A stretch of DNA of 64,000 nt from Pseudoselenomonas ruminantium (GTDB taxonomy: Bacteria; Bacillota; Negativicutes; Selenomonadales; Selenomonadaceae), in assembly GCA_002373045.1 (NCBI GenBank), contig DFHU01000003.1, positions 1 to 64,000 of the forward strand. The letters run 5' to 3'. The notes below the pieces were generated by a model. The model ran no database searches. It worked only from the letters and a program-made list of their open reading frames with translations, and was not told where the DNA came from. Shown here piece after piece: positions 8,196-16,645 of this stretch. The stretch's first letter is position 1; the number at the start of each line of letters is the position of its first letter. The translations under genes and the position numbers were made by a program.

Positions 8196-9809
8196 ATGGG
8201 AAAAAGAAGTATTCATAAAAAACTATTCCTACTTTTAACCCTGATGGGCATAATCCCTTTTTTGACCATGCTCATTTACAGTGGCTTGCGGCTGGCAGAC
8301 CATATGGAACAACACGCCAAGAATACCGGCTGGCTGAACAATACCATTGTCAACGAACACCTGACCAATGTACTACAAAACAATTTTTATACGCTGCATA
8401 CCATAGCCGATGCACCGACCATAAAAAAATACCTGACCACCGGCACCCCGGAGGATGAAAATGCCCTACGGCAGCTGCTCCGCAGCAACGATAATCTGTT
8501 CCGCGACAACAACCTGACCGCGGTCACCAATATGGAAGGACAGCAGCTGCTCCGCAGCGACGATTCCCCCTTGGTCAATGTCAGCCAGCGGCGGCATTTT
8601 CAGGAAGCCATGAGCGGCCATGATTACGTTTCGGACATTATCGTCAGCATGTCCACCGGCCAAATGATGATTGTTATGGAAGTACCGGTTTTTAATGACC
8701 AACATCAACCGATTGGCATGCTGCAGCGAAATTTGAATCTGGACAACCTGCAGGAATTCATCACCAACCAAAGCGAGGATGATATCTCCATCCTCGTGCT
8801 CGACCAGGAAAACAAGGTGATTGCCAACTCCCGCCCTGAATCAGCGGATGTCGAAGACCCGGATTATTATAAGAAAATCGTCCGTGTCATGAATGAAAAC
8901 AATGGTATTGCCCGCATTGAACTGCTCGGGGAAAAATACTTCGTCACCTGTTCGCGCAATCAGCTGACCAATTGGAACGTTGCCACGATTCAATCGTCCA
9001 GTGTCGTTTACCACGCTGCCAATGAGGAAGTTGTCCGTGTCGGTATCATCGGCCTGCTTCTGCTGTTGCTCGTCAGTATCGTCGCCCATATTCTGGCCAC
9101 CCGCATGACGGTTCCCATTCGCAAAATCTGCCAGGTAATCACCGACATCGTCAAAGGCAATGATGATGAAAAACAGCTCAGCATTCTCTCAGAGGATGAA
9201 CTCGGTGAAATGGCTCTGGCCATCAATGAAATCCGTGCCATGCGCCACAACATGAAACAGGAAAATGACACCGACGCGCTGACCGGCCTTGCCAGCCGTG
9301 CAGCTGTAGAAGCCATTTGCCGCCAACGCCTGCAGGAATACGAGGAATCCTTCGCGCCCGGCATGATGGCAATTTTCCTCATCGATTTGGATAACTTCAA
9401 AAAAGCCACCAAGGAAGACGGACACCAGTACGGCAACCGTATCCTGCAAAAATTCGCGCAGGGGTTAAAGGAAATCTTCCGTTCGTATGACACAGTAGGC
9501 CACCTTGATAGTGATGAATTCGTCGTCATCATCGACCATCAGAAGGATTTGACCATCATCAAGCGCAAGGCCAATGAAATCAACCAAATGGCACGCAGCC
9601 TCACGATTGGGGACACGAATGCCGGCATCAGTGCCAGCATCGGCATTGCCGTATCTCCGCAGAATGGCAAGACCTATAATCACCTCTTCCACGCAGCGGA
9701 CCTGGCACTGTTCGCTGCCAAAGAAAAAGGACGCAATACTTATCATATTGCCGGTGAAGACGAAGGCGAATTTGCTGGTCTGGAAGGCAATACAGACAGC
9801 AATTCGTAA
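8196..9809 (+). CDS. Membrane sensor with CACHE, HAMP and degenerate GGDEF domain
   Basis: Predicted inner-membrane signalling protein of 537 residues. It has a membrane helix (about 11-30), an extracytoplasmic CACHE-like domain (about 35-270), a second helix (about 275-297), HAMP, and a GGDEF fold opening with DTDALTGLASR. The active-site loop reads HLDSDEF, residues 437-442, so both glycines of GGDEF are replaced (Asp438, Ser439). The LDNFKKATKEDGHQYGN loop is otherwise family-like. Diguanylate cyclase activity is therefore doubtful; it may bind GTP or act as a partner. ATG 8196 follows GAGGTG. It is divergent from the Tad operon, suggesting a link to pilus control (inference). Confidence 0.88.
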   Translation: MGKRSIHKKLFLLLTLMGIIPFLTMLIYSGLRLADHMEQHAKNTGWLNNTIVNEHLTNVLQNNFYTLHTIADAPTIKKYLTTGTPEDENALRQLLRSNDNLFRDNNLTAVTNMEGQQLLRSDDSPLVNVSQRRHFQEAMSGHDYVSDIIVSMSTGQMMIVMEVPVFNDQHQPIGMLQRNLNLDNLQEFITNQSEDDISILVLDQENKVIANSRPESADVEDPDYYKKIVRVMNENNGIARIELLGEKYFVTCSRNQLTNWNVATIQSSSVVYHAANEEVVRVGIIGLLLLLLVSIVAHILATRMTVPIRKICQVITDIVKGNDDEKQLSILSEDELGEMALAINEIRAMRHNMKQENDTDALTGLASRAAVEAICRQRLQEYEESFAPGMMAIFLIDLDNFKKATKEDGHQYGNRILQKFAQGLKEIFRSYDTVGHLDSDEFVVIIDHQKDLTIIKRKANEINQMARSLTIGDTNAGISASIGIAVSPQNGKTYNHLFHAADLALFAAKEKGRNTYHIAGEDEGEFAGLEGNTDSNS

Positions 9810-9821
9810 AAAAGAATACAT

Positions 9822-9867
9822 AAAAACGCTAAATCTGCCCACACTTCGCAGATTTAGCGTTTTTTTA
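9822..9867. terminator. Bidirectional terminator
   Basis: AAAAACGCTAAATCTGC pairs with GCAGATTTAGCGTTTTTTT around a short loop. It has T-runs on both strands and sits exactly between the convergent GGDEF gene and the ppx/gppA gene, whose stop codon it overlaps. Confidence 0.9.
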
Positions 9868-10773
9868 AATACCGATAATCTTATCGTATATATAGCCTTC
9901 CCGCACGCCTGAATCACTATAAGTAATCCAGGTACTCTGAAACCTGCGTGACAGGACACTGGCGATAATCAGCCCCGGAATAATGGTATTCAGCCGCTCC
10001 GGAACAGAGCGCATCAGCGTAACCGCCATCTTCTGGGTCATGCCCATATCGCTGACAAAGTTGCTGATCAGCGTACGGATATTTTTCGTTTCCAGCCGCC
10101 GGTTGACTGCCGGCAGGTTAAACAATTCATTATTCAGGGCGCAGGCTCCCTTGAATGTTCCCCCAATGCCCACGATTTCGGCTTCACTGATGGTCATAAA
10201 ATCCGCTGAGGCTCCAATGGTAGCCTCAGCCTCACCATGCATTTCCATGCACTCCTGCATCGTTGGCAGAATGCCGCTTACATATTTTTTGGCGAAGCCC
10301 AGAGAACCAATGGGCAGGCTTGTTTTATACTGTATCTGCCTGTCCCGGTAGGTGACAATCTCTGTACTGCCGCCGCCAATGTCAATTAAAAGCCCCGAAG
10401 AATTGTTCAGGCTGTGCGTTGCCCCGATAAAATCCAGTGTTGCTTCTTCATCACCACTGATGACTTGTATCTTTATCCCTGTGCGATGTTCAATTTCCCC
10501 CACAGCCTGACTGCTGTTCTTCGCATTGCGCAAGGCTGCCGTAGTGAAAGCCGTAACCTGAGTGATTTTAAAGCAGTAAAGAAACTTTTTATACTCCAAA
10601 AGAGTCTCCACGGCCTTATCAATTCCCTCCGGCTGCATAATCCCGTCTTCCACATAAGAAGCCAGCCCCACGGTATTCTTTTGCTTCATCAATTGTTCAA
10701 AATGGCCGCCTTCAATGAGATACACCGCCATGCGGATGGTGTTGGAGCCAATATCAATAATCCCATGCAGCAT
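9865..10773 (-). CDS. Ppx/GppA family phosphatase
   Basis: Exopolyphosphatase or pppGpp phosphatase of the sugar-kinase/actin ATPase superfamily. The 302-residue protein shows the family phosphate-1 motif GIIDIGSNTIRMAVY, the catalytic-region segment TAALRNAKNS with ISGDEEA, and the phosphate-2 motif LLIDIGGGSTEIV. It consists of the core Ppx domain only, without the C-terminal HD-like extension of E. coli Ppx and GppA. ATG 10773 gives MLHGIIDIG. It lies 33 nt after the threonine synthase-like gene on the same strand and is likely co-transcribed. Sequence alone does not separate polyphosphate from pppGpp as substrate. Confidence 0.9.
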   Translation of the reverse strand: MLHGIIDIGSNTIRMAVYLIEGGHFEQLMKQKNTVGLASYVEDGIMQPEGIDKAVETLLEYKKFLYCFKITQVTAFTTAALRNAKNSSQAVGEIEHRTGIKIQVISGDEEATLDFIGATHSLNNSSGLLIDIGGGSTEIVTYRDRQIQYKTSLPIGSLGFAKKYVSGILPTMQECMEMHGEAEATIGASADFMTISEAEIVGIGGTFKGACALNNELFNLPAVNRRLETKNIRTLISNFVSDMGMTQKMAVTLMRSVPERLNTIIPGLIIASVLSRRFQSTWITYSDSGVREGYIYDKIIGI

Positions 10774-10806
10774 ATCTTCTTCTCCTGTCCATATTGACGG
10801 TCATAA

Positions 10807-11802
10807 TCAGCGTTTCAGCCCGCTGCCCGTGATGGGAATAACCACCTTGTAGTTATCCGGCTTGCCTGCGGCAAAGAACTTCTCGGCACCAGCCAGCGCA
10901 GCTGCCGAAGTCAGCTCCACATATACACCCTTGGAGCCTAAATATTTCTTGGCCTTGAGGATTTCTGCATCTTCAACCGTCACGACATCACCGCCGGTCT
11001 GTTTGAGGATTTCCAGCATCGTCGTAATGCGTTTTGGGCGTTCAATGCGGATAGCATGGGCAATCGTGGTCTTTTTCGGCTGCTCATCGACGACCTTGAA
11101 CGCTTCATAAAGCGGTGCACACTTGGAACTCTGTACCGCCACGAAATGCGGCAGGCGGCCAAGTTCCATAAAGCCCAGATAAAGTCCGATCATCATCGTG
11201 CCGTTGCCCACAGGCATAAAGATATACTCCGGAATCTTGTTGCCAAGCTGTTTATAGATTTCCTTGGCCATGGGGCGCATACCTTCAAAGAACAGCGGAT
11301 TATACACATGGGAAGCATAATAAGCATCGCCTAACTCCTTCTTGACAGCAGAACAGGTGCTCATGCGGCCATTGGGTACTTTGACGATTTTTGCACCATA
11401 TGCCTCAATCTGCTTGGACATTTCCGGGGAAATATCGTCCGGCACATAAACCGTACACTCAATCCCGGCGGCTGCGGCATAAGCGGCCATCGAGGCACCG
11501 GCATTGCCTGCGGAATCCAGAGCAATTTTCTTGATGCCCAAATGATGAATCTCATTAATCAGCGTATGCGCCCCTCTGTCCTTGAAAGAACCTGTGGGCT
11601 GCAGATTCTCCAATTTCAAAAGCACATCGAGTTTGCCCACCTTCAGCGGCAGCAGCGGCGTTTCAATTTCCCCCAACGTAATTTCCTGATGCACTTCATC
11701 CATTGGGTCTTTATGCAAACGGAACATACCGCCACACTCGCAAACATAAGAATGCGTGTTCAATGGATACGGTTTCTTACATTTCTCACAATAAAAATAC
11801 AT
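10807..11802 (-). CDS. Threonine synthase-like PLP enzyme
   Basis: Fold-type II pyridoxal-phosphate enzyme of 331 residues. It begins with a Cys4 zinc-ribbon-like segment (CEKC...CECGG), as in some threonine synthases. The PLP lysine lies in TGSFKDRGA and the phosphate-binding loop in PVGNGT. Threonine synthase is the best match, but it is shorter than many (about 350-480), so a related beta-replacing enzyme is possible. ATG 11802 is preceded by GGGGGAGGA at good spacing. It lies upstream of ppx/gppA on the same strand and is divergent from the small-RNA/guanylate-kinase-like unit. Confidence 0.82.
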   Translation of the reverse strand: MYFYCEKCKKPYPLNTHSYVCECGGMFRLHKDPMDEVHQEITLGEIETPLLPLKVGKLDVLLKLENLQPTGSFKDRGAHTLINEIHHLGIKKIALDSAGNAGASMAAYAAAAGIECTVYVPDDISPEMSKQIEAYGAKIVKVPNGRMSTCSAVKKELGDAYYASHVYNPLFFEGMRPMAKEIYKQLGNKIPEYIFMPVGNGTMMIGLYLGFMELGRLPHFVAVQSSKCAPLYEAFKVVDEQPKKTTIAHAIRIERPKRITTMLEILKQTGGDVVTVEDAEILKAKKYLGSKGVYVELTSAAALAGAEKFFAAGKPDNYKVVIPITGSGLKR

Positions 11803-11940
11803 GGCAATTCCTCCCCCATAGATTGCTCAAAATTCTGCCAAATCGCGTAGTTGTATGCTACTTTTTATATTCGCCATTCCTCCCCCAATCCCTTTTTTCT
11901 CCTGCATTTTCCATAAATTTACAGAAAATGAATTTTTCTA

Positions 11941-11969
11941 TTGAAATCAAACAGCAAGTGTTGTATTAT
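11941..11969 (+). promoter_or_regulatory. Promoter of the candidate small RNA
   Basis: TTGAAA (11941-11946), a 17-base spacer and TATTAT (11964-11969). It would start transcription near 11976, directly before two hairpins, and is a near-consensus sigma-A promoter. Confidence 0.75.
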
Positions 11970-11975
11970 AAAAGA

Positions 11976-12060
11976 GGGAGAACAACGACATCTAGTATGT
12001 TGTTGTAGGCAGAAGGTATAGAGGCGGCAAAAGCGGGAACGTTCGGTAGTTCCCGCTTTT
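11976..12060 (+). ncRNA. Candidate structured RNA (sRNA or leader/attenuator)
   Basis: Between the promoter at 11941 and the guanylate-kinase-like gene lies an 85-nt segment with no ORF. Hairpin 1: ACAACGACA (11982-11990) pairs with TGTTGTTGT (11998-12006). Hairpin 2 is a perfect terminator: AAAAGCGGGAAC (12029-12040) with GTTCCCGCTTTT (12049-12060). TAGGCA at 12006 could also pair with TGCCTA at 12065, enclosing the terminator. It matches no riboswitch class I can recall. It may be an independent small RNA, or a conditional terminator controlling the next gene, 32 nt further on. Confidence 0.55.
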
Positions 12061-12092
12061 GTATTGCCTATTTTATAATAAGGATGTGTGAC

Positions 12093-12689
12093 ATGGAAAA
12101 CAAAATTTACGCACTGATGGGTGCACAAGGCTCCGGAAAAGCCACCATGGCTTCCCATCTACTGGATATGGGGATTCACTTCATCCCGGTTTACACCACC
12201 CATGATTTCAGCACAGAAAAGCACACCCGTTACTATATTCCCCGTGAGCACTTCTTCAAGACTGTTTCGCGCGAAGAATTCAACAAGCTGGACTTCGTCA
12301 TTGAATTTTCACATAAAGGGGAATCCTATGGCTATCGTAAGGACGATATCTTAAATGCCCTGCGCGACCATACCATCAGCGTAATGATTTTGGAAATCGA
12401 AGCCTTGAAGCCCATGAGCAAACTGATTAAGAAAAAGCTGGAAACCATCTATCTGATGGTGGACTATGTGACCCTCGTAGACCGTCTCCTGCGCCTGGGC
12501 TGCAATAACGATGAAATCAAAATCCACCTGCAGTATGCGGAAAATAACAAGGAATTTGATTTGTGGAAAATCTGCAATCATATCATCCGCAATACCGGTG
12601 AAAAAGAAACCACGCTTATCCAGCTCCTGTCCATCATGGGGTTGACCACGCTGCTGCCGCAGGAAGAATTCGACAAACGGATAAAATAA
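12093..12689 (+). CDS. Guanylate-kinase-like P-loop protein, degenerate
   Basis: 198-residue protein with a guanylate-kinase fold. It has the P-loop GAQGSGKAT near the start, then FVIEFSHKGESYGY, matching the kinase segment where Glu and Tyr contact GMP, and ILEIE resembling the LEID strand. The usual nucleotide-binding arginines are not conserved: the TTRxPRxGE segment reads TTHDFSTEKHTR. It may therefore not be a normal GMP kinase, and a standard gmk probably exists elsewhere. I chose ATG 12093, with AAGGA about eight bases upstream, over ATG 12084. It lies downstream of the candidate RNA at 11976-12060. Confidence 0.7.
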   Translation: MENKIYALMGAQGSGKATMASHLLDMGIHFIPVYTTHDFSTEKHTRYYIPREHFFKTVSREEFNKLDFVIEFSHKGESYGYRKDDILNALRDHTISVMILEIEALKPMSKLIKKKLETIYLMVDYVTLVDRLLRLGCNNDEIKIHLQYAENNKEFDLWKICNHIIRNTGEKETTLIQLLSIMGLTTLLPQEEFDKRIK

Positions 12690-12702
12690 CACATCATGCA
12701 CC

Positions 12703-12777
12703 AAAGGAGCGGTATAATCTTTTCTTTCGCTTAGACAAGCTTGTCAAACGCTACAGAAAAGGTTATACCGCTCCTTT
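12703..12777. repeat. Hairpin repeat element, copy 1
   Basis: A 75-base imperfect palindrome with 23-bp arms (starting AAAGGAGCGGTATAA, ending CCGCTCCTTT; one G-T wobble) around a core TTCGCTTAGACAAGCTTGTC then AAACGCT. The core recurs at 44218-44547 with quite different but self-complementary arms. It sits between convergent genes and could act as a bidirectional terminator. Confidence 0.85.
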
Positions 12778-12810
12778 AAGTTACAACGAATCTTTATTAC
12801 GGCAAATCGT

Positions 12811-13659
12811 TTATCTGCCGGCAGCCTGTGCACGCAGACGGGCAATACGTTCGCTGGTCTGCGGATGGGTGCTGAAGAGCTTGCTCATAGTAGAGCCAAT
12901 CCCGCTGAACGGATTGATGATGAACATATGGGCCGTAGCCGGTGTAGCATTGCTCATCTGACGGCCATTCAAGGCATAATACTCGATTTTTTCAAGGGCA
13001 TCAGCCAGATAATTGGCATTGCCACAAATCACGGCACCATCATGGTCGGCTTCATACTCACGGGAGCGGGAAATCGCCATCTGAATAAGGCTGGCAGCCA
13101 GCGGCGCGAGAAAGACCATCAACAGCGCCGCAATCGGATTGCCGCCTTCGTCATCATCACTGCGGCCTCCGAAGAAGGCAAAGAACTGTGCCGTATAGGT
13201 GATTACCGTAGCCATCATCGCGGCAATCGTGCCGGTCAGAATATCGCGGTTCTTCACATGCGCCAATTCATGCCCCAATACGCCGGACAACTCGTTATAA
13301 TCCAAGGCCCGCATAATGCCCGTAGTTACCGCGACCGCCGCATGGGAAGGATTACGGCCTGTCGCAAAGGCATTGGGCGTATCTTCGTTAATGATATAGA
13401 CTCTTGGCATAGGCAGCTCGGCATTAGCAGCCAGATTTTCCACCAGCCCATAGAGCTGCGGTGCTTCCTCACGGCTGACCTCACGGGCGTTATACATCTT
13501 GAGCACCACGGAATCACTGAACCAGTAGGAAAAGAAATTCATGCCCAGAGAAATCATGAGCATAAGCATCATACCGCCCTTGCCGCCCACGAGGCCGCCA
13601 ATAAAAATCATGATAGCGCAGAGCAGCACCATCAGCATTAAGGTCTTCAAATTATTCAT
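12811..13659 (-). CDS. htpX: Membrane zinc metalloprotease HtpX (M48B)
   Basis: Inner-membrane protease that degrades damaged membrane proteins. The 282-residue product has two N-terminal helices, the zinc motif HELAH within GVLGHELAHVKNRD, two further helices (about 155-200), and the third ligand region SREYEADHDG. Length is typical. It starts at ATG 13659, overlapping the terC stop by 8 nt. This implies translational coupling and shared control by the manganese riboswitch upstream of terC. The pairing suggests membrane or manganese-related homeostasis (inference). Confidence 0.95.
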   Translation of the reverse strand: MNNLKTLMLMVLLCAIMIFIGGLVGGKGGMMLMLMISLGMNFFSYWFSDSVVLKMYNAREVSREEAPQLYGLVENLAANAELPMPRVYIINEDTPNAFATGRNPSHAAVAVTTGIMRALDYNELSGVLGHELAHVKNRDILTGTIAAMMATVITYTAQFFAFFGGRSDDDEGGNPIAALLMVFLAPLAASLIQMAISRSREYEADHDGAVICGNANYLADALEKIEYYALNGRQMSNATPATAHMFIINPFSGIGSTMSKLFSTHPQTSERIARLRAQAAGR

Positions 13660-14374
13660 TATCCGTCACTCCCAACTTTTCTGTTCTCGCATAGCGTCTG
13701 TTCAAATAATAACCGATGCCCAAAACAATTGCGACAAAACCAACCTTCATCGCCAGTGCATAAGGCGCAAAATACATGCCTAAACCTTTATCGGCCACCA
13801 TCAGTTCTGCCGCCGTCCAGCCCAGGATGGCCGCACCACCATAGATAAGGGCAGGAACCTTCTGCATGAGCTTCAGGAAAATCTGTGCCCCAAACAATAC
13901 GATGGGAATGGAAATCAACAGACCGCAGATAATCAGGCTCCATTTGCCTTCCGGCACCGTATTGGCCACACCAGCCAGCGACAGGATATTGTCGATGCTC
14001 ATGATGAAGTCGGCAATCAGAATCGTGCGCACAGCTGCGCCAAAACTTGCCGGAGCCTCGCCTTCCTCGTTGTTTTCCTTATGGTCGGTCAACAGTTTCA
14101 CGGCAATATAGAGAAGTGCCGCCCCGCCGATAAACTCGATATAAGGTGCCGCCAGCACGCTGGTGGCAAAGAGCGTACATACAATGCGGATAAACACTGC
14201 ACCGAAACCACCGATAAAGATGGCTTTTTTCTTATGATGCTCCGGCAGATTCTTGCAGGCCAGTGCAATCAAAATCGCATTATCACCCGACAGCAGAATA
14301 TCCAAAAGCAGAATCCCCGATAATGCCGCAAACCATTCAGGGCTGAACATCCCTGCAAATATAGATTCCATCAC
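13652..14374 (-). CDS. TerC-family membrane protein (YjbE/YkoY type)
   Basis: Polytopic membrane protein of 240 residues, a TerC-fold transporter of the group linked to manganese export or metalation of secreted proteins. It has about seven helices with conserved acidic membrane residues in LDILLSGDNAILIALA and DFIMSIDNILSLAG, the two family signatures. ATG 14374 (MMESIFAG) follows AAAGGAG. It stands directly behind a yybP-ykoY riboswitch, the classical Mn2+ sensor for this family, and overlaps htpX. Mn-dependent induction is therefore well supported; the exact substrate is inferred. Confidence 0.92.
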   Translation of the reverse strand: MMESIFAGMFSPEWFAALSGILLLDILLSGDNAILIALACKNLPEHHKKKAIFIGGFGAVFIRIVCTLFATSVLAAPYIEFIGGAALLYIAVKLLTDHKENNEEGEAPASFGAAVRTILIADFIMSIDNILSLAGVANTVPEGKWSLIICGLLISIPIVLFGAQIFLKLMQKVPALIYGGAAILGWTAAELMVADKGLGMYFAPYALAMKVGFVAIVLGIGYYLNRRYARTEKLGVTDNE

Positions 14375-14411
14375 AGCTAATCAAACTCCTTTTTCCGTCA
14401 AAAATAAATAC

Positions 14412-14548
14412 CAAAAAGACCTCGCCCTACACGCCGCCCGCAGGCCACCTGTAAGACAAGGTCTTGCTTACTAAATTATAGCCGGCCATACCGGGTGCGA
14501 TGCACCGTATTGTGACGATATCTGACCGTTCAGCTACTCCCCTTGTAT
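14412..14548 (-). promoter_or_regulatory. yybP-ykoY manganese riboswitch with terminator
   Basis: Read on the minus strand, the leader carries the class hallmarks: AAGGGGAGTAGC at the 5' end, ATCGTCACAATAC, the GGTGCATCGCACC hairpin with CCGG segments, and TAAGCAAGACCTTG. The last AAGACC strand also pairs with GGTCTTTTT at 14412-14424 through a long hairpin, giving a terminator that competes with the aptamer. Mn2+ binding should favour read-through into terC-htpX. Motif identity is from memory of the family consensus. Confidence 0.9.
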
Positions 14549-14563
14549 GGGATTTATGCTATT

Positions 14564-14591
14564 ACTATAGCATAAAAAATGGGAAAGTCAA
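14564..14591 (-). promoter_or_regulatory. Promoter of the terC-htpX riboswitch leader
   Basis: On the minus strand TTGACT (14586-14591), 16 bases and TATAGT (14564-14569) place the start about 10-15 nt before the riboswitch. The promoter lies just after the gyrB stop. Confidence 0.65.
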
Positions 14592-14603
14592 ATTAAAATT
14601 TGC

Positions 14604-16628
14604 TTAAATATCGAGATTGCGTACCAGTTTGGCATTTTCTTCGATGAACTGGCGGCGCGGCTCAACCTTATCGCCCATGAGAATCGTAAAGAGCTCATCA
14701 GCGGCTTCAGCGTCAGCCATTTCCACGCGCAGCATGGTACGGCCGGCAGGGTCCATAGTGGTTTCCCAGAGCTGTTCCGGATTCATTTCACCCAGACCTT
14801 TGTAGCGCTGTACGGTGACACCGTCACGGCCAACTTCGTCGAGCTTCTTGGCCAGTTCTTCATCGCTGTAGGTATACCAATGTTTCTTGCCCTTGCGAAT
14901 CTGATAGAGAGGCGGCTGGGCAATGAATACATGACCATGCTCAATCAGCGGTTTCATGTAGCGATAGAGGAACGTCAACAGCAACGTACGGATATGCGCG
15001 CCATCGACATCGGCATCGGTCATGATGATGATTTTGCCGTAGCGGCGTTTTGCCAAATCAAAATCATCGCTGATGCCCGTACCGAATGCCGTAATCATCG
15101 TGCGGATTTCAGCGTTGGCAAAAATCTTGTCCAAACGTGCTTTTTCGACGTTCAGAATCTTACCGCGCAGGGGCAGAATAGCCTGGAAACGTCTATCACG
15201 GCCCTGCTTGGCGGAACCGCCTGCAGAGTCACCCTCGACGAGGTAGATTTCGGCCATTTCCGGGTCTTTGACGGAGCAGTCTGCCAGTTTGCCGGGCAGG
15301 CTTGATACTTCCAGCGCGTTCTTGCGGCGTGTAAGTTCACGAGCCTTGCGGGCAGCTTCGCGGGCGCGGGCGGCCATGATGGCCTTTTCGATAAACTTCT
15401 TCGTAATGGCCGGATTTTCCTCGAAGTATTCGGACAGACCTTCCGTTACGATGGAATCCACAATACCGCGCACTTCGCTGTTGCCCAGCTTGGTCTTGGT
15501 CTGACCTTCGAACTGCGGGTCACGAACCTTGAGGCTGATAACCGCCGTCAGGCCTTCGCGCACATCATCACCGGAGAGGTTGCCGTCCTTGTCCTTGAGG
15601 ATGTTCTGCTTGCGGGCAAAGTCGTTGGCTGCACGGGTCAGGGCAAGCTTGAAGCCAGCCAGATGCGTACCGCCTTCTTCGGTGTTGATGTTGTTGACGA
15701 AGGAATAGATATTCTCCTGATAGCTGTCGTTGTACTGCAGCGCAATTTCTACAACCGTATCATCTTTGATGCCGTTGAAGTAAATCGGCACCGGATTGAT
15801 TTTTTCCTTTTTGCGGTTCAGATGTTCGACAAAAGAGCTGATACCGCCCTCAAAATGGAACGTATCACTCTTAAGTTCCTCACCACGCTCATCATTGAGC
15901 ACAATGGTTATACCGTGGTTCAAGAAGGCCAGCTCGCGCAGGCGGTGTTTGAGTGTATCGTAGTTGTACGTAGTCACAGAGAAAATTTCCGGGTCCGGTA
16001 CAAAATGTACACGCGTTCCCGTGATTTCCGTTTCGCCGGTAACATGGAGTTTTTCCACCGTTTCGCCGCGCTTAAAGGAGATTTCATGGATTTTGCCGTC
16101 ACGCTTAACCTGTACTTCCATCGAAGTGGACAGGGCATTAACAACGGATACACCTACGCCGTGCAGACCGCCGGATACCTTGTAGCCGTCACCGCCGAAT
16201 TTACCGCCGGCATGGAGTACCGTCAGTACGACTTCCACAGCCGGCATACCGCTTTCGTGCATATCTACAGGGATACCACGTCCATTATCCGTAACGGTAA
16301 TGCTGTTATCCTTGTGAATGGTCACATCAATCTTGTCACAGAAACCGGCCAGTGCTTCGTCGATAGAGTTGTCAACAACTTCGTATACGAGATGGTGCAG
16401 GCCGCGCTCGGAAGTACTGCCGATATACATACCGGGACGCATACGCACAGCTTCCAGACCTTCGAGAATCTGAATCTGTTCAGCACCATAATCAGCATCT
16501 ACAGCCGTTACCTCGGCACTGCTTTCATCCGTATGGATTTCAATGCCAGTGGTGTCTACGCTCTCAATGCTGTTATCCTCACGCTGTACTGTATTTTCTA
16601 TATTCAGCTGTTCATTATCATTTGCCAT
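14604..16628 (-). CDS. gyrB: DNA gyrase subunit B
   Basis: ATPase subunit of gyrase, which introduces negative supercoils. The 674-residue protein has a non-conserved acidic extension (about 1-45), then the GHKL ATPase (EGLEAVRMRPGMYIGST, VVDNSIDEALAGF, DNGRGIP), the transducer, and the TOPRIM domain with YLVEGDSAGGSAKQGRDR and PLRGKILNVEKA. The C-terminus shows QRYKGLGEMNPEQLWETTMDP. There is no extra insert of the enterobacterial type. It is last in the leftward dnaA-dnaN-recF cluster, 17 nt after remB, the normal Firmicute arrangement. No gyrA is in the window. Confidence 0.97.
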   Translation of the reverse strand: MANDNEQLNIENTVQREDNSIESVDTTGIEIHTDESSAEVTAVDADYGAEQIQILEGLEAVRMRPGMYIGSTSERGLHHLVYEVVDNSIDEALAGFCDKIDVTIHKDNSITVTDNGRGIPVDMHESGMPAVEVVLTVLHAGGKFGGDGYKVSGGLHGVGVSVVNALSTSMEVQVKRDGKIHEISFKRGETVEKLHVTGETEITGTRVHFVPDPEIFSVTTYNYDTLKHRLRELAFLNHGITIVLNDERGEELKSDTFHFEGGISSFVEHLNRKKEKINPVPIYFNGIKDDTVVEIALQYNDSYQENIYSFVNNINTEEGGTHLAGFKLALTRAANDFARKQNILKDKDGNLSGDDVREGLTAVISLKVRDPQFEGQTKTKLGNSEVRGIVDSIVTEGLSEYFEENPAITKKFIEKAIMAARAREAARKARELTRRKNALEVSSLPGKLADCSVKDPEMAEIYLVEGDSAGGSAKQGRDRRFQAILPLRGKILNVEKARLDKIFANAEIRTMITAFGTGISDDFDLAKRRYGKIIIMTDADVDGAHIRTLLLTFLYRYMKPLIEHGHVFIAQPPLYQIRKGKKHWYTYSDEELAKKLDEVGRDGVTVQRYKGLGEMNPEQLWETTMDPAGRTMLRVEMADAEAADELFTILMGDKVEPRRQFIEENAKLVRNLDI

Positions 16629-16645
16629 GAAATCTTACGCTCCCA

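Noticed and set aside
11830..11880. 16-codon ORF on the minus strand (MANIKSSIQLRDLAEF) behind GGGGGAGGA, possible leader peptide of the threonine synthase-like gene
   Set aside because: The RBS-to-start distance is only one or two bases, there are no runs of Thr or Ile codons and no attenuator hairpin. It looks like a duplicated RBS segment.
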